Of a stretch of 50,238 nt of DNA, positions 25,565-35,395 are shown piece after piece (position 1 is the stretch's first letter; the number at the start of each line of letters is the position of its first letter). A model generated the notes under the pieces. The model was given only the letters and a program-made list of their open reading frames with translations, was not told where the DNA came from and searched no databases. The DNA comes from Lachnospiraceae bacterium (lineage in GTDB: Bacteria > Bacillota > Clostridia > Lachnospirales > Lachnospiraceae): NCBI GenBank assembly GCA_016287095.1, contig JAEEVK010000011.1, positions 1 to 50,238 of the forward strand, read 5' to 3'. Both the position numbers and the translations under genes were made by a program.

Positions 25565-27850
25565 TTACTTGGTTGTAGGCTTAATAGCTGTCCCTTTTGT
25601 CTTCTTCTTTGCCGCAGGAGCCTTTTCCTTTTCGGGAGTCTCAACCTTTACGGGTGCCGGCTTATACTCAAATACACATACCGAAAGAGGAGGAAGAACC
25701 ATCTCTATAGAGTTGTTCTGGCCATCCTTTGGCATAGGACGTGATTTACGAACCTTACTGTTGACTCTGCCTGATCCGCCATACTTTTCAGCATCGCTGT
25801 TGAGGATTTCCTTGTAATTTCCGGCATAAGGTACAGCCTGTATAAAGTAATTGTATACAACGGGAGTAAAGTTAAATACAAACAACAGGGTATTTTCCTT
25901 CTTTCCGTCATATCTGATAAAGCTTACTATACTGTGATCTGCATCAAGACAGCTCATCCACTTGAAACCGTTAGGATCGTTATCAAGCTCTGTAAATGCA
26001 GGTCTGCTGGTATACAGCTTATTTAAATCCGCACAGAACTTCTGCATCTTCTGATGAAGTTCATCGTCCAGGCAATCCCAATCCAGACTTCTTGCCTCAC
26101 TCCACTCTCTCTCCTGAGCAAACTCCTGTCCCATAAAGAGAAGTTTCTTTCCGGGATGCCCCATCATAAATCCGTAAGCAGCACGAAGATTTGCAAATTT
26201 ATCCACTGTAAATCCCGGCATCTTGTTCAGCATAGAACACTTTCCGTGTACTACCTCATCATGTGATAGTACAAGGACAAAGCGCTCGCTGTAAGCATAC
26301 ATCATACTGAATGTCAGCATGCCGTGACAGCCTTTTCTGAACAGCGGATCCTGTTTCATATATCCGGTAAAGTCGTTCATCCAGCCCATGTTCCACTTCA
26401 GGTCAAAGCCTAAGCCGTCATCCTCTACCTTTCCGGTAATCTTTGGCCAAGCGGTGGATTCTTCGGCTATAATGACTGCACCGTCATTACATTTATGGAA
26501 TACGGAATTAAGATGCTTTAACAGCTCTATAGCTTCCAGGTTCTCATTGCTGCCGTACTTGTTTGCAACCCATTGTCCGTCACGTCTGCCGTAATCAAGA
26601 TAAAGCATCGATGCAACAGCATCCATTCTGATACCGTCGGCATGATATTTCTTTACCCAGAACAGAGCGTTGGCGATGAGGAAGTTTGATACCTCGGGTC
26701 TGCCGAAGTCAAATATCAATGTACCCCAGTCAGGATGTTCACCAAGTCTCGGATCCTTATGCTCATACAGAGGACCGCCGTCAAATCTTGCCAAGCCAAA
26801 CGCATCCTTGGGGAAGTGAGCGGGTACCCAGTCAAGGATAACACCGATGCCCTCGTTATGCATATAGTCCATGAAATACATGAAATCCTGAGGTGTCCCG
26901 TATCTTGATGTTGCAGCATAATAACCGGTTACCTGATATCCCCATGATCCGTCAAACGGATGCTCCATGACAGGTAACAGCTCTATATGGGTATATCCCA
27001 TCTTTTTTACATATTTAGCAAGCTTTACTGCGATTTCCTTATAACTGTAGAAATCGTTATCCCCATCACCCTTTCTGAGCCATGAACCTAAATGAACCTC
27101 ATAAATGGACATAGGGATTTTTTCTATCTTTTGAGCCTTTCTGGTCTTGATCCACTCTGCGTCCTTCCAGTCATAATCAAGTCCTGTAACGATAGCGGCA
27201 GTTTCCGGTCTGAGCTCAAAACGGTTTCCGTAAGGATCTGACTTTAAGAATGCCAGTCCGTTCTTTGCCTTTATCTCATATTTGTAAACCGTGCCCTCTT
27301 TTAACTCGGGTATGAAGAGTTCAAATACTCCTGAAGCGCGAAGCTTTCTCATGGGATAGCGTCTTCCGTCCCACATATTAAAGTCGCCTACAACGCTGAC
27401 TCTCTCAGCACCCGGTGCCCATACGGCAAAGTATACACCCTTTACACCGTTTAAGGTCATGATATGAGCGCCCAGTTTTTCATAGATATCGTAATGGATA
27501 CCCTTTAAAAACTTGGCTTCATCATTGCTGTTGAAAACTATTGGGAAAGAATACGCATCATACTCCTCAACCTTGGTGTCATTGTCATATGTTACAACAA
27601 ACTTATAATCCTTTGCTTTTTTATCCTTTGTGAGGAGTGAGAAGTTACCCTTTTCATCGGTGGGCTCCATCTTTAAGGTCTTATCCTTAAACTTTACCTC
27701 TACGGATTTTGCTGTAGGTTTAAAAGCATTGTAAATAATTCCGTTTTTAGTCTTATGAGCACCCAGCCATGAATGCGGATCATCGCACTCGGAATACTCT
27801 AAAGCTTCCATTACACCCCAGTCTAATACTTCGTACAGTTCTTTCTCCAT
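25565..27850 (-). CDS. glgB: 1,4-alpha-glucan branching enzyme
   Basis: This GH13 enzyme introduces alpha-1,6 branches into glycogen. The 761 residues comprise an N-terminal CBM48-type part (about 10-240, with GDFNMWDGRRYPM), the TIM barrel and a C-terminal beta domain, then a Lys/Ala/Pro tail of about 30 residues. Catalytic motifs are intact: DGIRMDAV (nucleophile Asp), IAEESTAWP (acid/base Glu) and LSHDEVVHGK (third Asp). I place the start at ATG 27848-27850 because GGAGG sits five bases upstream. The ATG 12 bases earlier lies just in front of that site. The tail is absent from classic GlgB and may mediate contacts. The gene heads the series of five closely spaced genes ending with the peptidase. 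Confidence 0.95.
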   Translation of the reverse strand: MEKELYEVLDWGVMEALEYSECDDPHSWLGAHKTKNGIIYNAFKPTAKSVEVKFKDKTLKMEPTDEKGNFSLLTKDKKAKDYKFVVTYDNDTKVEEYDAYSFPIVFNSNDEAKFLKGIHYDIYEKLGAHIMTLNGVKGVYFAVWAPGAERVSVVGDFNMWDGRRYPMRKLRASGVFELFIPELKEGTVYKYEIKAKNGLAFLKSDPYGNRFELRPETAAIVTGLDYDWKDAEWIKTRKAQKIEKIPMSIYEVHLGSWLRKGDGDNDFYSYKEIAVKLAKYVKKMGYTHIELLPVMEHPFDGSWGYQVTGYYAATSRYGTPQDFMYFMDYMHNEGIGVILDWVPAHFPKDAFGLARFDGGPLYEHKDPRLGEHPDWGTLIFDFGRPEVSNFLIANALFWVKKYHADGIRMDAVASMLYLDYGRRDGQWVANKYGSNENLEAIELLKHLNSVFHKCNDGAVIIAEESTAWPKITGKVEDDGLGFDLKWNMGWMNDFTGYMKQDPLFRKGCHGMLTFSMMYAYSERFVLVLSHDEVVHGKCSMLNKMPGFTVDKFANLRAAYGFMMGHPGKKLLFMGQEFAQEREWSEARSLDWDCLDDELHQKMQKFCADLNKLYTSRPAFTELDNDPNGFKWMSCLDADHSIVSFIRYDGKKENTLLFVFNFTPVVYNYFIQAVPYAGNYKEILNSDAEKYGGSGRVNSKVRKSRPMPKDGQNNSIEMVLPPLSVCVFEYKPAPVKVETPEKEKAPAAKKKTKGTAIKPTTK

Positions 27851-27895
27851 ACCTACCTCCATGTATCATTTATATCTTTTTATATATGATGCTAC

Positions 27896-28041
27896 GGATT
27901 GCTCCGTTGCAAGCAACTATCGCAATCCTGCAAACACCTCGAATCTCGCGATTTTCAATGAAAATCGCTACTTCTCGGTGTTTGGGCATTCAAAAGTCTC
28001 AAAGCCTTTTCAAGCAAGCTTGAACGGCTTTTGGACTTTTG
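27896..28041. repeat. Three consecutive long imperfect hairpins
   Basis: Between the YesL-like stop and glgB lie three adjacent inverted-repeat structures. A: 27896-27902 with 27922-27928, enclosing 27906-27910 with 27913-27917. B: 27931-27938 with 27977-27984, enclosing 27948-27955 with 27961-27968. C: 27991-27998 with 28034-28041, enclosing 28001-28006 with 28026-28031 and 28009-28015 with 28018-28024. None has a T tract of terminator type. Confidence 0.75.
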
Positions 28042-28055
28042 ACCTTAACATCATC

Positions 28056-28814
28056 TTATTCCGCATACCATGCATCTACTTCTTTGTCCGAATCCTCATT
28101 GGGATCACCGGTGATGCGCTTAAATACAGGCTCTATAACAAATGAGCGAAGCAGCGCCGATACTCCGGGGAGAACAAAGGGGATAAGGACGATATACTGG
28201 AAAATATACTCAAAAAATGTCCAGAAGCAATATCCGAGTCCTACCCAGAAAGCTGCCATTATAATAGTTCTGAAAATATTTTTTATAGCAAGTATCAGTG
28301 CATTTTTTATAAGGTCCTTAAATTTCAGTTCAAAACGTGAAAGCAAGGGATTTACCCATACCAGAGCAAAAAGCACAAATACCGATATACCTATAAAGGC
28401 TCCGCGCATAAGGCCTGCAATATTAGCATCCACAGCGTCTGAATATGTAGCCCAGAAATAATCCACCAGCAGGATAGAAATCGCTAATCCGAAAATAACC
28501 GAACTTAAAGCCCCCTGCTTAAAGTTTGTCTTTAATGCGTGGAAAAAGCACTTTGTAGCGTAACTTCTCTCACGTCTTACAGACTTAACTACAGCATAAT
28601 AAAGTGCTGCCGAAGCAGGACCTACTGTTATCACGCTGATAGGGAACAGTAAGAGTATATACAGCCCCACCTTGTCATACTCAAACAGGAATACCATTAC
28701 GATAAAAATCATGGGCAGACTGATAAGTGACCAAAGGAAACTTAGCCACAATAAGTCCACTATCTTGTTTACCGTTGAAAAAAATTTGTTATCTACACTA
28801 AAAAATTTACTCAT
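28056..28814 (-). CDS. YesL-like (DUF624) membrane protein
   Basis: The 252 residues form about five membrane helices. The pattern WLSFLWSLISLPMIFI near the start and ITVGPASAALYYAVVKSVRRE match the DUF624/YesL family of Firmicutes. YesL-type proteins are often found with carbohydrate transport genes, but their function is unknown. An acidic C-terminus ends the protein. AGAGG lies eight bases before the ATG. It begins 30 bases after the AI-2E-family gene and is probably the last gene of the HD-GYP/transporter operon. Confidence 0.75.
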   Translation of the reverse strand: MSKFFSVDNKFFSTVNKIVDLLWLSFLWSLISLPMIFIVMVFLFEYDKVGLYILLLFPISVITVGPASAALYYAVVKSVRRERSYATKCFFHALKTNFKQGALSSVIFGLAISILLVDYFWATYSDAVDANIAGLMRGAFIGISVFVLFALVWVNPLLSRFELKFKDLIKNALILAIKNIFRTIIMAAFWVGLGYCFWTFFEYIFQYIVLIPFVLPGVSALLRSFVIEPVFKRITGDPNEDSDKEVDAWYAE

Positions 28815-28844
28815 ATTGAAAGCCTCTTTTTATTTCTGTACTCT

Positions 28845-30260
28845 TTATTTTTTCTTATGCTCTTCGGACTCATCAGACTCATGTTCATCATTTTCTTCGT
28901 CCGGTTCATCGTTTATAATTTCTTCTTCATGGATCTTCTTCTCGTACTCATCGGGAGTGAACTTTACCGGCTCCAGTTTAGGATCAACCAGTACCATTTC
29001 CTGTTCATCCACACTGTCAGCATCTATGTAGTAGTCCGTATCGGTCCGTAGTCCTCGTCGTTTCAGCCTGTATTCGGTAGTCTCCTTGACGATCATATAT
29101 ACACAGGCCATGCCCGGTACACCGAGCAGCATACCCGGCAGCCCAAACAAAGCTCCGAATACTACACACGAGAACAGTACCCAGAATGGTGAAAGCCCTA
29201 TGGAACCTCCGACTATCTTAGGATCCAGGAAATTGCAGTCAAACTGCTGAAGCACTATGATAAATATTACAAAATACAGTGCCTTTACAGGGTCTGCACA
29301 AAGTATAAGGAATGCCGTAGGCACACCGCCTATATAAGGTCCGAAGAACGGAATAACGTTTGTAACCGCTATGATAACGCTCACCAGCAGCCTGTAGGGT
29401 ATATCCATGACCATCATACCAATAAAGCACAGAACTCCGATGATTATCGAGTCAACTATCTTTCCTGTGATGGCTCCGGTAAACTTTCCATGACACTGCT
29501 TTGTGATCCTGACGATGGCATTGGCCCTGCGTCTCTTAAACAGCGAGAATACAATCTTCTTTGCATGACCAGCAAAGGTCTCCTTTGAAAGGAGAATATA
29601 AATAGAGAACACGATACCGATAACTATATCGTAAACGATACCGAAAACGCTCCATACTCCGCTCGCTATATAACTCAGAATATCCGATGTATAATGGATA
29701 AATCTGTTATTTACAAAGTCCTCCAGATAGTTTGCTGCCTTTTCAAAAGCTTCTCTCGCAAATTCGGAAATCTTTGAATCCCTGTTAAGGACATCCTGCA
29801 GCCATTCCTTTAAGTTTTCACTCTGCTTGGGCAGGATGTCAACCAGACCCTCTGTGGTTTCCGTACCCATGACCGTATCGGTCAGCTCAGGTATCAGCAT
29901 GTAAATGATAACGGAAATAAATGATATGAGTATTACCATCGTGAGTATCAGACTCAATACCCGGCACATTTTCTTTGCTCTGGTTATCTTCCTCGCATGT
30001 TTGTAAAAAACACGCTTCATAGCGTTTTCAAATACATTCATCAGAGGGTTCATCAGATAGGCGAACACTATACCGATGATAACCGGTGACAGCGCCTTGA
30101 AAACCTTTGAAAGAACCTCTGTAAATTCATCAAATCTCAGAAAAATAAAAATAATCAGGACAGCTCCGACAATGACAAGAAAGGCGGTCACGCCATAACC
30201 GCCGTATTTCTTCCATGGACTATCATTTCTTCTTTCCCTGATTACTTTACCACTTTCCAT
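28845..30260 (-). CDS. AI-2E family transporter (PerM/YdiK-like)
   Basis: The 471-residue protein has about eight membrane helices and the family layout: three N-terminal helices, a long outer amphipathic segment and a C-terminal membrane core with NVIPFFGPYIGGVPTAF and LDPKIVGGSIGLSPFWVL. The family name comes from proposed autoinducer-2 export; many members instead behave as Na+/H+ antiporters, so the substrate is open. A highly acidic, His-containing cytoplasmic tail of about 70 residues ends the protein. The start is ATG 30258-30260, with GAAGGA seven bases upstream. It begins 14 bases after the HD-GYP stop. Confidence 0.85.
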   Translation of the reverse strand: MESGKVIRERRNDSPWKKYGGYGVTAFLVIVGAVLIIFIFLRFDEFTEVLSKVFKALSPVIIGIVFAYLMNPLMNVFENAMKRVFYKHARKITRAKKMCRVLSLILTMVILISFISVIIYMLIPELTDTVMGTETTEGLVDILPKQSENLKEWLQDVLNRDSKISEFAREAFEKAANYLEDFVNNRFIHYTSDILSYIASGVWSVFGIVYDIVIGIVFSIYILLSKETFAGHAKKIVFSLFKRRRANAIVRITKQCHGKFTGAITGKIVDSIIIGVLCFIGMMVMDIPYRLLVSVIIAVTNVIPFFGPYIGGVPTAFLILCADPVKALYFVIFIIVLQQFDCNFLDPKIVGGSIGLSPFWVLFSCVVFGALFGLPGMLLGVPGMACVYMIVKETTEYRLKRRGLRTDTDYYIDADSVDEQEMVLVDPKLEPVKFTPDEYEKKIHEEEIINDEPDEENDEHESDESEEHKKK

Positions 30261-30274
30261 ATTCAAATCCTTCT

Positions 30275-31366
30275 TTAAAGAATTTCTTCAATCTTAAGCT
30301 TTCTAAACTTCGTAAGATCCATAAACTCGTTCTTAACCTGTACCACAGGCTTTGAAAGCTCACCCCTGTTTATCATAACGACACGTCCGATAGCGTCATT
30401 AGAAAGTCTGACAGTATGGTTTATGTAAACCTCTGTGATCTGCTCCAGGAGAGGTACCAGGTATCCTGCATTATACTTGCTGTTGCCATCCTCCAGGGCT
30501 TGTACTACATCAAAAGGACAGATCCTCGGACGGTATACTCTGTCAGAAGTCATCGCATCATATACGTCCGCGATAGCGACTATCATGGCAAAAGGCTCTA
30601 TCTCATCACCGCTCTTGCCATACGGATAACCGGTCTTATCGGCACGCTCATGGTGCTGGAGAGCTATCATCTTTATCCTGTCGTCTATCCTCTTCTCTTT
30701 TAAGATGCCATAACCCTTCATTGTATGTGTCTTTACAACCTCATACTCATCAGGTGTGAGAGAATCGGGCTTAAGCAGTATTTCCCTGGGTATAGTGATC
30801 TTTCCGATATCATGCAGCAGACCGCCCAGAGTGATGATCTGCTTATCCTCCTCGGGCATATCCAGCCATTTTGCAAAGCAGTTACAGATGAGTGAAACAT
30901 TTACACTATGAACATAAGTCATCTCATCATAGTCCCTGATACAATGCAGCATATTGAAAATACGGGAGTTGCTGCCCGTCTGGTCTATGATCTCTTCTAT
31001 CTCACCCAGAAGCTCTTCACCGTCTATCTCATGGTTTTCGGAAATAACCTTATTTACCGAATCCTTGAAAGAGCTGACTGTTTTATCATAACGCTGTGAA
31101 AACTCCCTGAACTCAACACTCTCTTTCAGTTGCTGGGTAAGAGTCTTCTCAGTCTCCTCCTCCATCTTGTATACTGTGATGGTATCAACAGAGTAAAACA
31201 TAATTTTCGATATCTTTTGAGCATCAAGAATAGACCCACGGCCCAATACCATCTGGTCATTTCTCGAATAAATATCCCTGGCAAGCTCCATGCCCGGTAC
31301 GGCACGGCTTATGGATATACGCTCTATCTTTCTTTCATCAGGTGTAGATCCCGGCATTATCCCCAT
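30275..31366 (-). CDS. HD-GYP domain phosphodiesterase
   Basis: The 363-residue cytoplasmic protein has an N-terminal segment (about 1-110) resembling the PilZ-like or DUF3391-type regions in front of many HD-GYP domains. The HD-GYP domain covers about 150-320: HDIGK metal site, HHERADKTGYPYG and ADVYDAMTSDR are intact. The family hydrolyses cyclic di-GMP. The substitution of Lys for Gly after Asp in the HHERxDGTGYP motif is minor. The start is ATG 31364-31366 with GGGAGG five bases upstream; an earlier ATG at 31408 lies in a stretch after a terminator-like hairpin and has no site. It leads the AI-2E and YesL genes. Confidence 0.9.
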   Translation of the reverse strand: MGIMPGSTPDERKIERISISRAVPGMELARDIYSRNDQMVLGRGSILDAQKISKIMFYSVDTITVYKMEEETEKTLTQQLKESVEFREFSQRYDKTVSSFKDSVNKVISENHEIDGEELLGEIEEIIDQTGSNSRIFNMLHCIRDYDEMTYVHSVNVSLICNCFAKWLDMPEEDKQIITLGGLLHDIGKITIPREILLKPDSLTPDEYEVVKTHTMKGYGILKEKRIDDRIKMIALQHHERADKTGYPYGKSGDEIEPFAMIVAIADVYDAMTSDRVYRPRICPFDVVQALEDGNSKYNAGYLVPLLEQITEVYINHTVRLSNDAIGRVVMINRGELSKPVVQVKNEFMDLTKFRKLKIEEIL

Positions 31367-31412
31367 AAATACCTCCCGGTTACAAAAAAACGCCCCTAAA
31401 AAAACCACCTAA

Positions 31413-31438
31413 AGGGTAAATGCATGCGCATTTACCCT
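31413..31438 (-). terminator. Hairpin terminator after the 55-residue membrane protein gene
   Basis: A perfect 11-bp stem (31413-31423 with 31428-31438) with loop ATGC. On the minus strand a T7 tract follows after about nine bases, so it may end transcription weakly or attenuate the HD-GYP gene. Confidence 0.55.
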
Positions 31439-31495
31439 GATGATAATACTTTATCTAATATACAATACCACATTTTTATGAAAATGTCTACTTTT

Positions 31496-31663
31496 TCATT
31501 GAAAAACAGTAAAGCCGATTACTGCCGGAATACCAAAAGCGACAGCTGCCATCCCATATATGCCGCCGGCCATCATCCCTATGCTCCAGGCAAGTAAAAA
31601 TGCCGATAAAAGCACATTTTTAATAACTCTTTTTACCCTCAATAACCTGCCCTTGTTGATCAT
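31496..31663 (-). CDS. Small membrane protein, 55 residues
   Basis: The protein has a strongly basic start (MINKGRLLRVKRVIK) followed by two short hydrophobic helices joined by glycines (AWSIGMMAGGIYGMAAVAFG). The ATG at 31661-31663 is chosen because GGAGGTG lies five bases upstream; an open frame reaches further but without a ribosome-binding site. I do not recognise a family. It lies 71 bases downstream of topB in the same direction and is followed by a hairpin. Confidence 0.6.
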   Translation of the reverse strand: MINKGRLLRVKRVIKNVLLSAFLLAWSIGMMAGGIYGMAAVAFGIPAVIGFTVFQ

Positions 31664-31734
31664 GCTGACACCTCCGTATGCAAAATTCATTAAAATTTTC
31701 TTTTTACATACTGAAGTATACAGCATAGTATGTC

Positions 31735-33969
31735 CTATTTTTTGGACTTACCATAGAAAGTTTTCGCGTACCTGAAATTGTTTTCCAGCAATGCTGAATT
31801 ATTCAGATTTTTCACGCCGTTTGTCATATTTCTGATATACTGCTCAAGCTTGACTATATAGTCCTTTTCAGAGATGGTACCCTCTGCCACTCCCGTAAGT
31901 CCTTTTTCCCAGCTCGCTGTCAGCTCCGGGTTGAGCAGACCTCTGATCGAGGCATTTACCACCTCATAGATGACCTCACCCTTTAAAGTAGGGGTTAATA
32001 TCTGGGTCTTTTTGTTTATGGCTATGTACTCTATCCTTATCAGCTTGTTCAGTATCTCGGCCCTGGTAGCAGAAGTACCTATACCGCTGCCCTTTATCTG
32101 TGCACGCAACTCCTCGTCCTCTATCAGCTGTCCGGCATTTTCCATTGCAAGTATCATGGAACCCGAGCTGTATCTCTTAGGCGGAGCTGTCTCACCGAGT
32201 TTGATCGCAAAATCAGAGATCTTAAGTTCAGAACCTTTCCTCAGTTTTCCGACTATCTCCAAAAGGTCCTTCCCGAGCTCCTCTTCCTCGACATCCCCTT
32301 CTTTTGCATCTCCCTGATTATCACCTTCGCCCTGACTGTCATCACCGGTTCCGTTAACGGCTCCGGCTGCCGGTCCTGCCTGTTCTTTTACAGGCTTTGC
32401 TACCTTAAGCCAGCCCTCTGACTCCAGTGCCTTGAGGTTGGCAAAATACTTTTCACCGTCCATCTCTATACATAGAGTGATTTTTCTGTATATAGCAGCA
32501 GGATAAAAGATGCTCAGGAAGCGCCTGCATATCAGCTCGTAAACCTTTTTGCATAAAGGCTTTAAACCGTTTAAGGCCCCGAAGCCCTGTCCTGTCGGTA
32601 CTATGGCATAGTGATCGGTTATCTGCTTATCATTAACATACTTTGTCTTTTCAAGCCCCATAAAGCTCTTTTTCTCAAGTATCTCCTCGGCAAACTCTTT
32701 TACAGGCTGAAAATTCTTAAGGCCGATGATATTTTTATCTATTTCTTTTGCTACGGCTGTAGAAAGCACTCTGGCATCGGTTCTGGGATAGGTCACGAGT
32801 TTTTTCTCATACAACTCCTGAGTCACCGCCAGCGTCTCATCGGGACTGATCTTAAAGAGCTTACTACACTCATTCTGGAGCTCAGCAAGGTTGAAGAGTA
32901 AAGGAGGATTTTTCGTTTCCTTCTTTTTCTCACAGCTTACCACTTTCCCTTTAAGCTCCTCAGGACATCCCAGAAGATATGCAGAGATCGGTACGTTTGC
33001 AGCCATCTGTGCATCGAGACCTGCCTGATCACCGTAAGCAACAGTCACTGCCTGATTGCCCTTGCCAAACACAGTGGAAAACTGCAGTTTATCCTCCTCA
33101 GTGCCCAACGCTCCGGCTATCAGCTTTTTCGCTGTATCCAGCTCCTTAAAACCGTTTTCCTTGTACATAAACGGAGTATTATAGTACTTCGAACCCTCTA
33201 CGGCTCTAAACTCGCAGTTAAGCTTAACGGATGAGCCCTCGGGCAAAAGCGCATCAGCTATAACTCTGTAAAATGGTGTCTTATTAAATGCCCTTATCTC
33301 CCTTTCACGCCTCACAATCATACCGAGCACACAGGTCATAACCCTGCCTACCGCTATAGCTCCGTACTTTTCCTCCTTTAGGAAATTTCTGACAGTATTG
33401 CCGTATTTCAGGCTGAGAACTCTCGAAAAATTGATACCCATCAGGTAGTCCTCTTTTGCACGAAGGTATGCGGCATCGGAAAGATTATCATACTCAGATA
33501 ATGGTTTAGCCTCACGGATACCCCTCATAACCTCTTCTTCTGTCTGTGAGTCTATCCATACACGTCGTTTGTCCTTGGTCTTCGGAACCTTAGCCATGTC
33601 GTCCACAAGTCTGTATATATACTCTCCTTCACGTCCCGAGTCGGTACAAACATAGATATGCTCTACATCATCACGGTTTAGCAGTGCTTTCACGATATTA
33701 AACTGCTTTTCCACATTCTTTATAACCTCATATTTAAAGGTCTCTGGCAGAAAAGGGATAGTATTCAGGTTCCATTTTTTTAGTGCTGGATCGTACTCCT
33801 CAGGATAACTCATGGTCACCAGATGTCCTACGCACCATGTTACCACACAGTCAGCCGATTCGATAAATCCGTCACTTTTCTTAAAGCTTTGTTTTGAATT
33901 ATGTGATATGGCGTCGGCAAACTGCTGCGCCACGCTTGGTTTTTCAGCTATAAATAATGATTTTCCCAT
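31735..33969 (-). CDS. topB: DNA topoisomerase III
   Basis: This type IA topoisomerase relaxes and decatenates DNA. The 744 residues open with the TOPRIM domain (FIAEKPSVAQQFADAI, then VCTDSGREGEYIYR with its acidic metal ligands). The active-site Tyr394 lies in LVTYPRTDAR. The C-terminal part contains GIGTSATRAEIL, typical of the family. A Gly/Asp/Glu-rich loop at about 540-575 is an insertion compared with E. coli TopB. No zinc-finger tail is present. AAGGA lies seven bases before the ATG. Gram-positive chromosomal TopB and mobile-element TopB look alike; nothing mobile is visible beside this one. Confidence 0.95.
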   Translation of the reverse strand: MGKSLFIAEKPSVAQQFADAISHNSKQSFKKSDGFIESADCVVTWCVGHLVTMSYPEEYDPALKKWNLNTIPFLPETFKYEVIKNVEKQFNIVKALLNRDDVEHIYVCTDSGREGEYIYRLVDDMAKVPKTKDKRRVWIDSQTEEEVMRGIREAKPLSEYDNLSDAAYLRAKEDYLMGINFSRVLSLKYGNTVRNFLKEEKYGAIAVGRVMTCVLGMIVRREREIRAFNKTPFYRVIADALLPEGSSVKLNCEFRAVEGSKYYNTPFMYKENGFKELDTAKKLIAGALGTEEDKLQFSTVFGKGNQAVTVAYGDQAGLDAQMAANVPISAYLLGCPEELKGKVVSCEKKKETKNPPLLFNLAELQNECSKLFKISPDETLAVTQELYEKKLVTYPRTDARVLSTAVAKEIDKNIIGLKNFQPVKEFAEEILEKKSFMGLEKTKYVNDKQITDHYAIVPTGQGFGALNGLKPLCKKVYELICRRFLSIFYPAAIYRKITLCIEMDGEKYFANLKALESEGWLKVAKPVKEQAGPAAGAVNGTGDDSQGEGDNQGDAKEGDVEEEELGKDLLEIVGKLRKGSELKISDFAIKLGETAPPKRYSSGSMILAMENAGQLIEDEELRAQIKGSGIGTSATRAEILNKLIRIEYIAINKKTQILTPTLKGEVIYEVVNASIRGLLNPELTASWEKGLTGVAEGTISEKDYIVKLEQYIRNMTNGVKNLNNSALLENNFRYAKTFYGKSKK

Positions 33970-33999
33970 ATAAGTTTCCTTAATCTCTAAAAAGTAAAA

Positions 34000-34027
34000 C
34001 AGTCTGGGATTATTATATCCCAGACTG
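34000..34027 (-). terminator. Terminator after argG
   Basis: A perfect 10-bp stem (34000-34009 with 34018-34027) with an 8-base loop is followed on the minus strand by TTTTACTTTTT, 40 bases after the argG stop. Confidence 0.85.
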
Positions 34028-34066
34028 CTTCTTTTGTAAAGAAAACAATATGTTAATATTTTAACC

Positions 34067-35293
34067 TTATTTATTATTCTTCTCAGCCTCAGCCATCTTC
34101 ATAGCACGTACTTTAAGTGAAAGTCCGAACAGGTTGATGAAGCCCTCTGCATCATGATGATCGTAAAGCTCGCCTGTTGTGAAACTTGCAAGGCTCTCGC
34201 TGTAAAGTGAGTAAGGTGATGTTGTGCCCTGCTTGATGATGTTGCCCTTGTAGAGCTTCATCTTTACTTCACCGGTTACATACTGCTGAGTACTCTCAAC
34301 AAATGCCTGAAGTGCTTCACGGAGAGGTGTAAACCACTTGCCTTCGTATACTACATCAGCAAACTTGTTACCGATCTCCTTCTTAACTGTCATGGTAGCT
34401 CTGTCAAGGATGAGTTCCTCAAGCTGCTCATGTGCTGCCATAAGGATGGTTCCGCCGGGTGTCTCATATACACCACGTGACTTCATACCTACTACACGGT
34501 TTTCCACGATATCTACGATACCGATACCATGCTTTCCACCTAATTTGTTCAGTTTCTTGATGATCTCGGTTGCACTCTGCTTCTCACCGTTAAGGCTTGT
34601 AGGGATACCCTTTTCAAAGGTCATGCTGATGATCTCGCCCTCATCGGGAGCCTTCTCAGGGCTTACACCAAGTACTAAAAGATGATCATAGTTAGGTGCA
34701 TTTGCGGGATCCTCAAGCTCTAATCCTTCATGACTGATGTGCCATAGGTTTCTGTCACGGCTGTAGCTGTTGTCTGCCGAGAAAGGAAGGTCGATGCCGT
34801 GCTTCTTGCAGTACTCGATCTCTTCCTCACGTGAACTCATGCCCCATTTGTCTGTCATTCTCCAGGGAGCGATGATCTTGATATCGGGTGCAAGCGCCTT
34901 GATACCAAGCTCGAAACGTACCTGATCGTTACCCTTACCGGTTGCACCGTGGCAGATAGCTGTAGCGCCCTCTTTACGAGCGATCTCTACAAGTTTCTTT
35001 GCGATAAGCGGTCTTGCCATGGAAGTACCGAGCAGATACTTATGCTCATAAACTGCTCCTGCCTTTACACAGGGCATAATATAATCATCTACGAATTCTT
35101 CTGTAAGATGCTCGATATAAAGCTTTTCAGCTCCTGAAAGCTTTGCTCTCTCCTCGAGTCCGTCAAGCTCGCTCTCCTGTCCTACATCGATACAGCAGCA
35201 AACTACATCGTAGTCAAAATTTTCCTTAAGCCACGGAATGATAGCTGTGGTATCAAGTCCGCCTGAGTACGCTAAGATTACTTTCTCTTTCAT
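34067..35293 (-). CDS. argG: Argininosuccinate synthase
   Basis: The enzyme joins citrulline and aspartate with ATP in arginine synthesis. The 408 residues match the family length. The N-terminal AYSGGLDTT is the PP-loop, followed by the citrulline/aspartate-binding segments [27 protein letters not shown] and [21 protein letters not shown] precedes the ATG. It is a single-gene unit here, with a consensus promoter, ArgR-box-like palindromes and its own terminator. argH is not in the window. Confidence 0.97.
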   Translation of the reverse strand: MKEKVILAYSGGLDTTAIIPWLKENFDYDVVCCCIDVGQESELDGLEERAKLSGAEKLYIEHLTEEFVDDYIMPCVKAGAVYEHKYLLGTSMARPLIAKKLVEIARKEGATAICHGATGKGNDQVRFELGIKALAPDIKIIAPWRMTDKWGMSSREEEIEYCKKHGIDLPFSADNSYSRDRNLWHISHEGLELEDPANAPNYDHLLVLGVSPEKAPDEGEIISMTFEKGIPTSLNGEKQSATEIIKKLNKLGGKHGIGIVDIVENRVVGMKSRGVYETPGGTILMAAHEQLEELILDRATMTVKKEIGNKFADVVYEGKWFTPLREALQAFVESTQQYVTGEVKMKLYKGNIIKQGTTSPYSLYSESLASFTTGELYDHHDAEGFINLFGLSLKVRAMKMAEAEKNNK

Positions 35294-35318
35294 GTTACCT
35301 GTTCTCCTTTATGATTTG

Positions 35319-35395
35319 TTTATAATTATACATTCTGACTGCTTGTTTATGAATATACACCCATAAAATGCATTTGTCAAGTGTATTTTTATACA
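35319..35395 (-). promoter_or_regulatory. argG promoter with ArgR-box-like palindromes
   Basis: On the minus strand, TTGACA (35375-35380) and TATATT (35352-35357) have a 17-base spacer. TGTAT-rich palindromes surround them: 35382-35395 (TGTATAAAAATACA), 35346-35359 over the -10 box, and 35319-35332 downstream. A weaker one lies near 35405-35418. They resemble the arginine repressor box (TGAATwwwwATTCA in B. subtilis), with T in place of A at one position. ArgR binding is inferred. Confidence 0.55.

Noticed and set aside
31735-33969. topB as a sign of an integrative element
   Set aside because: No relaxase, integrase, conjugation genes or attachment repeats are seen nearby.
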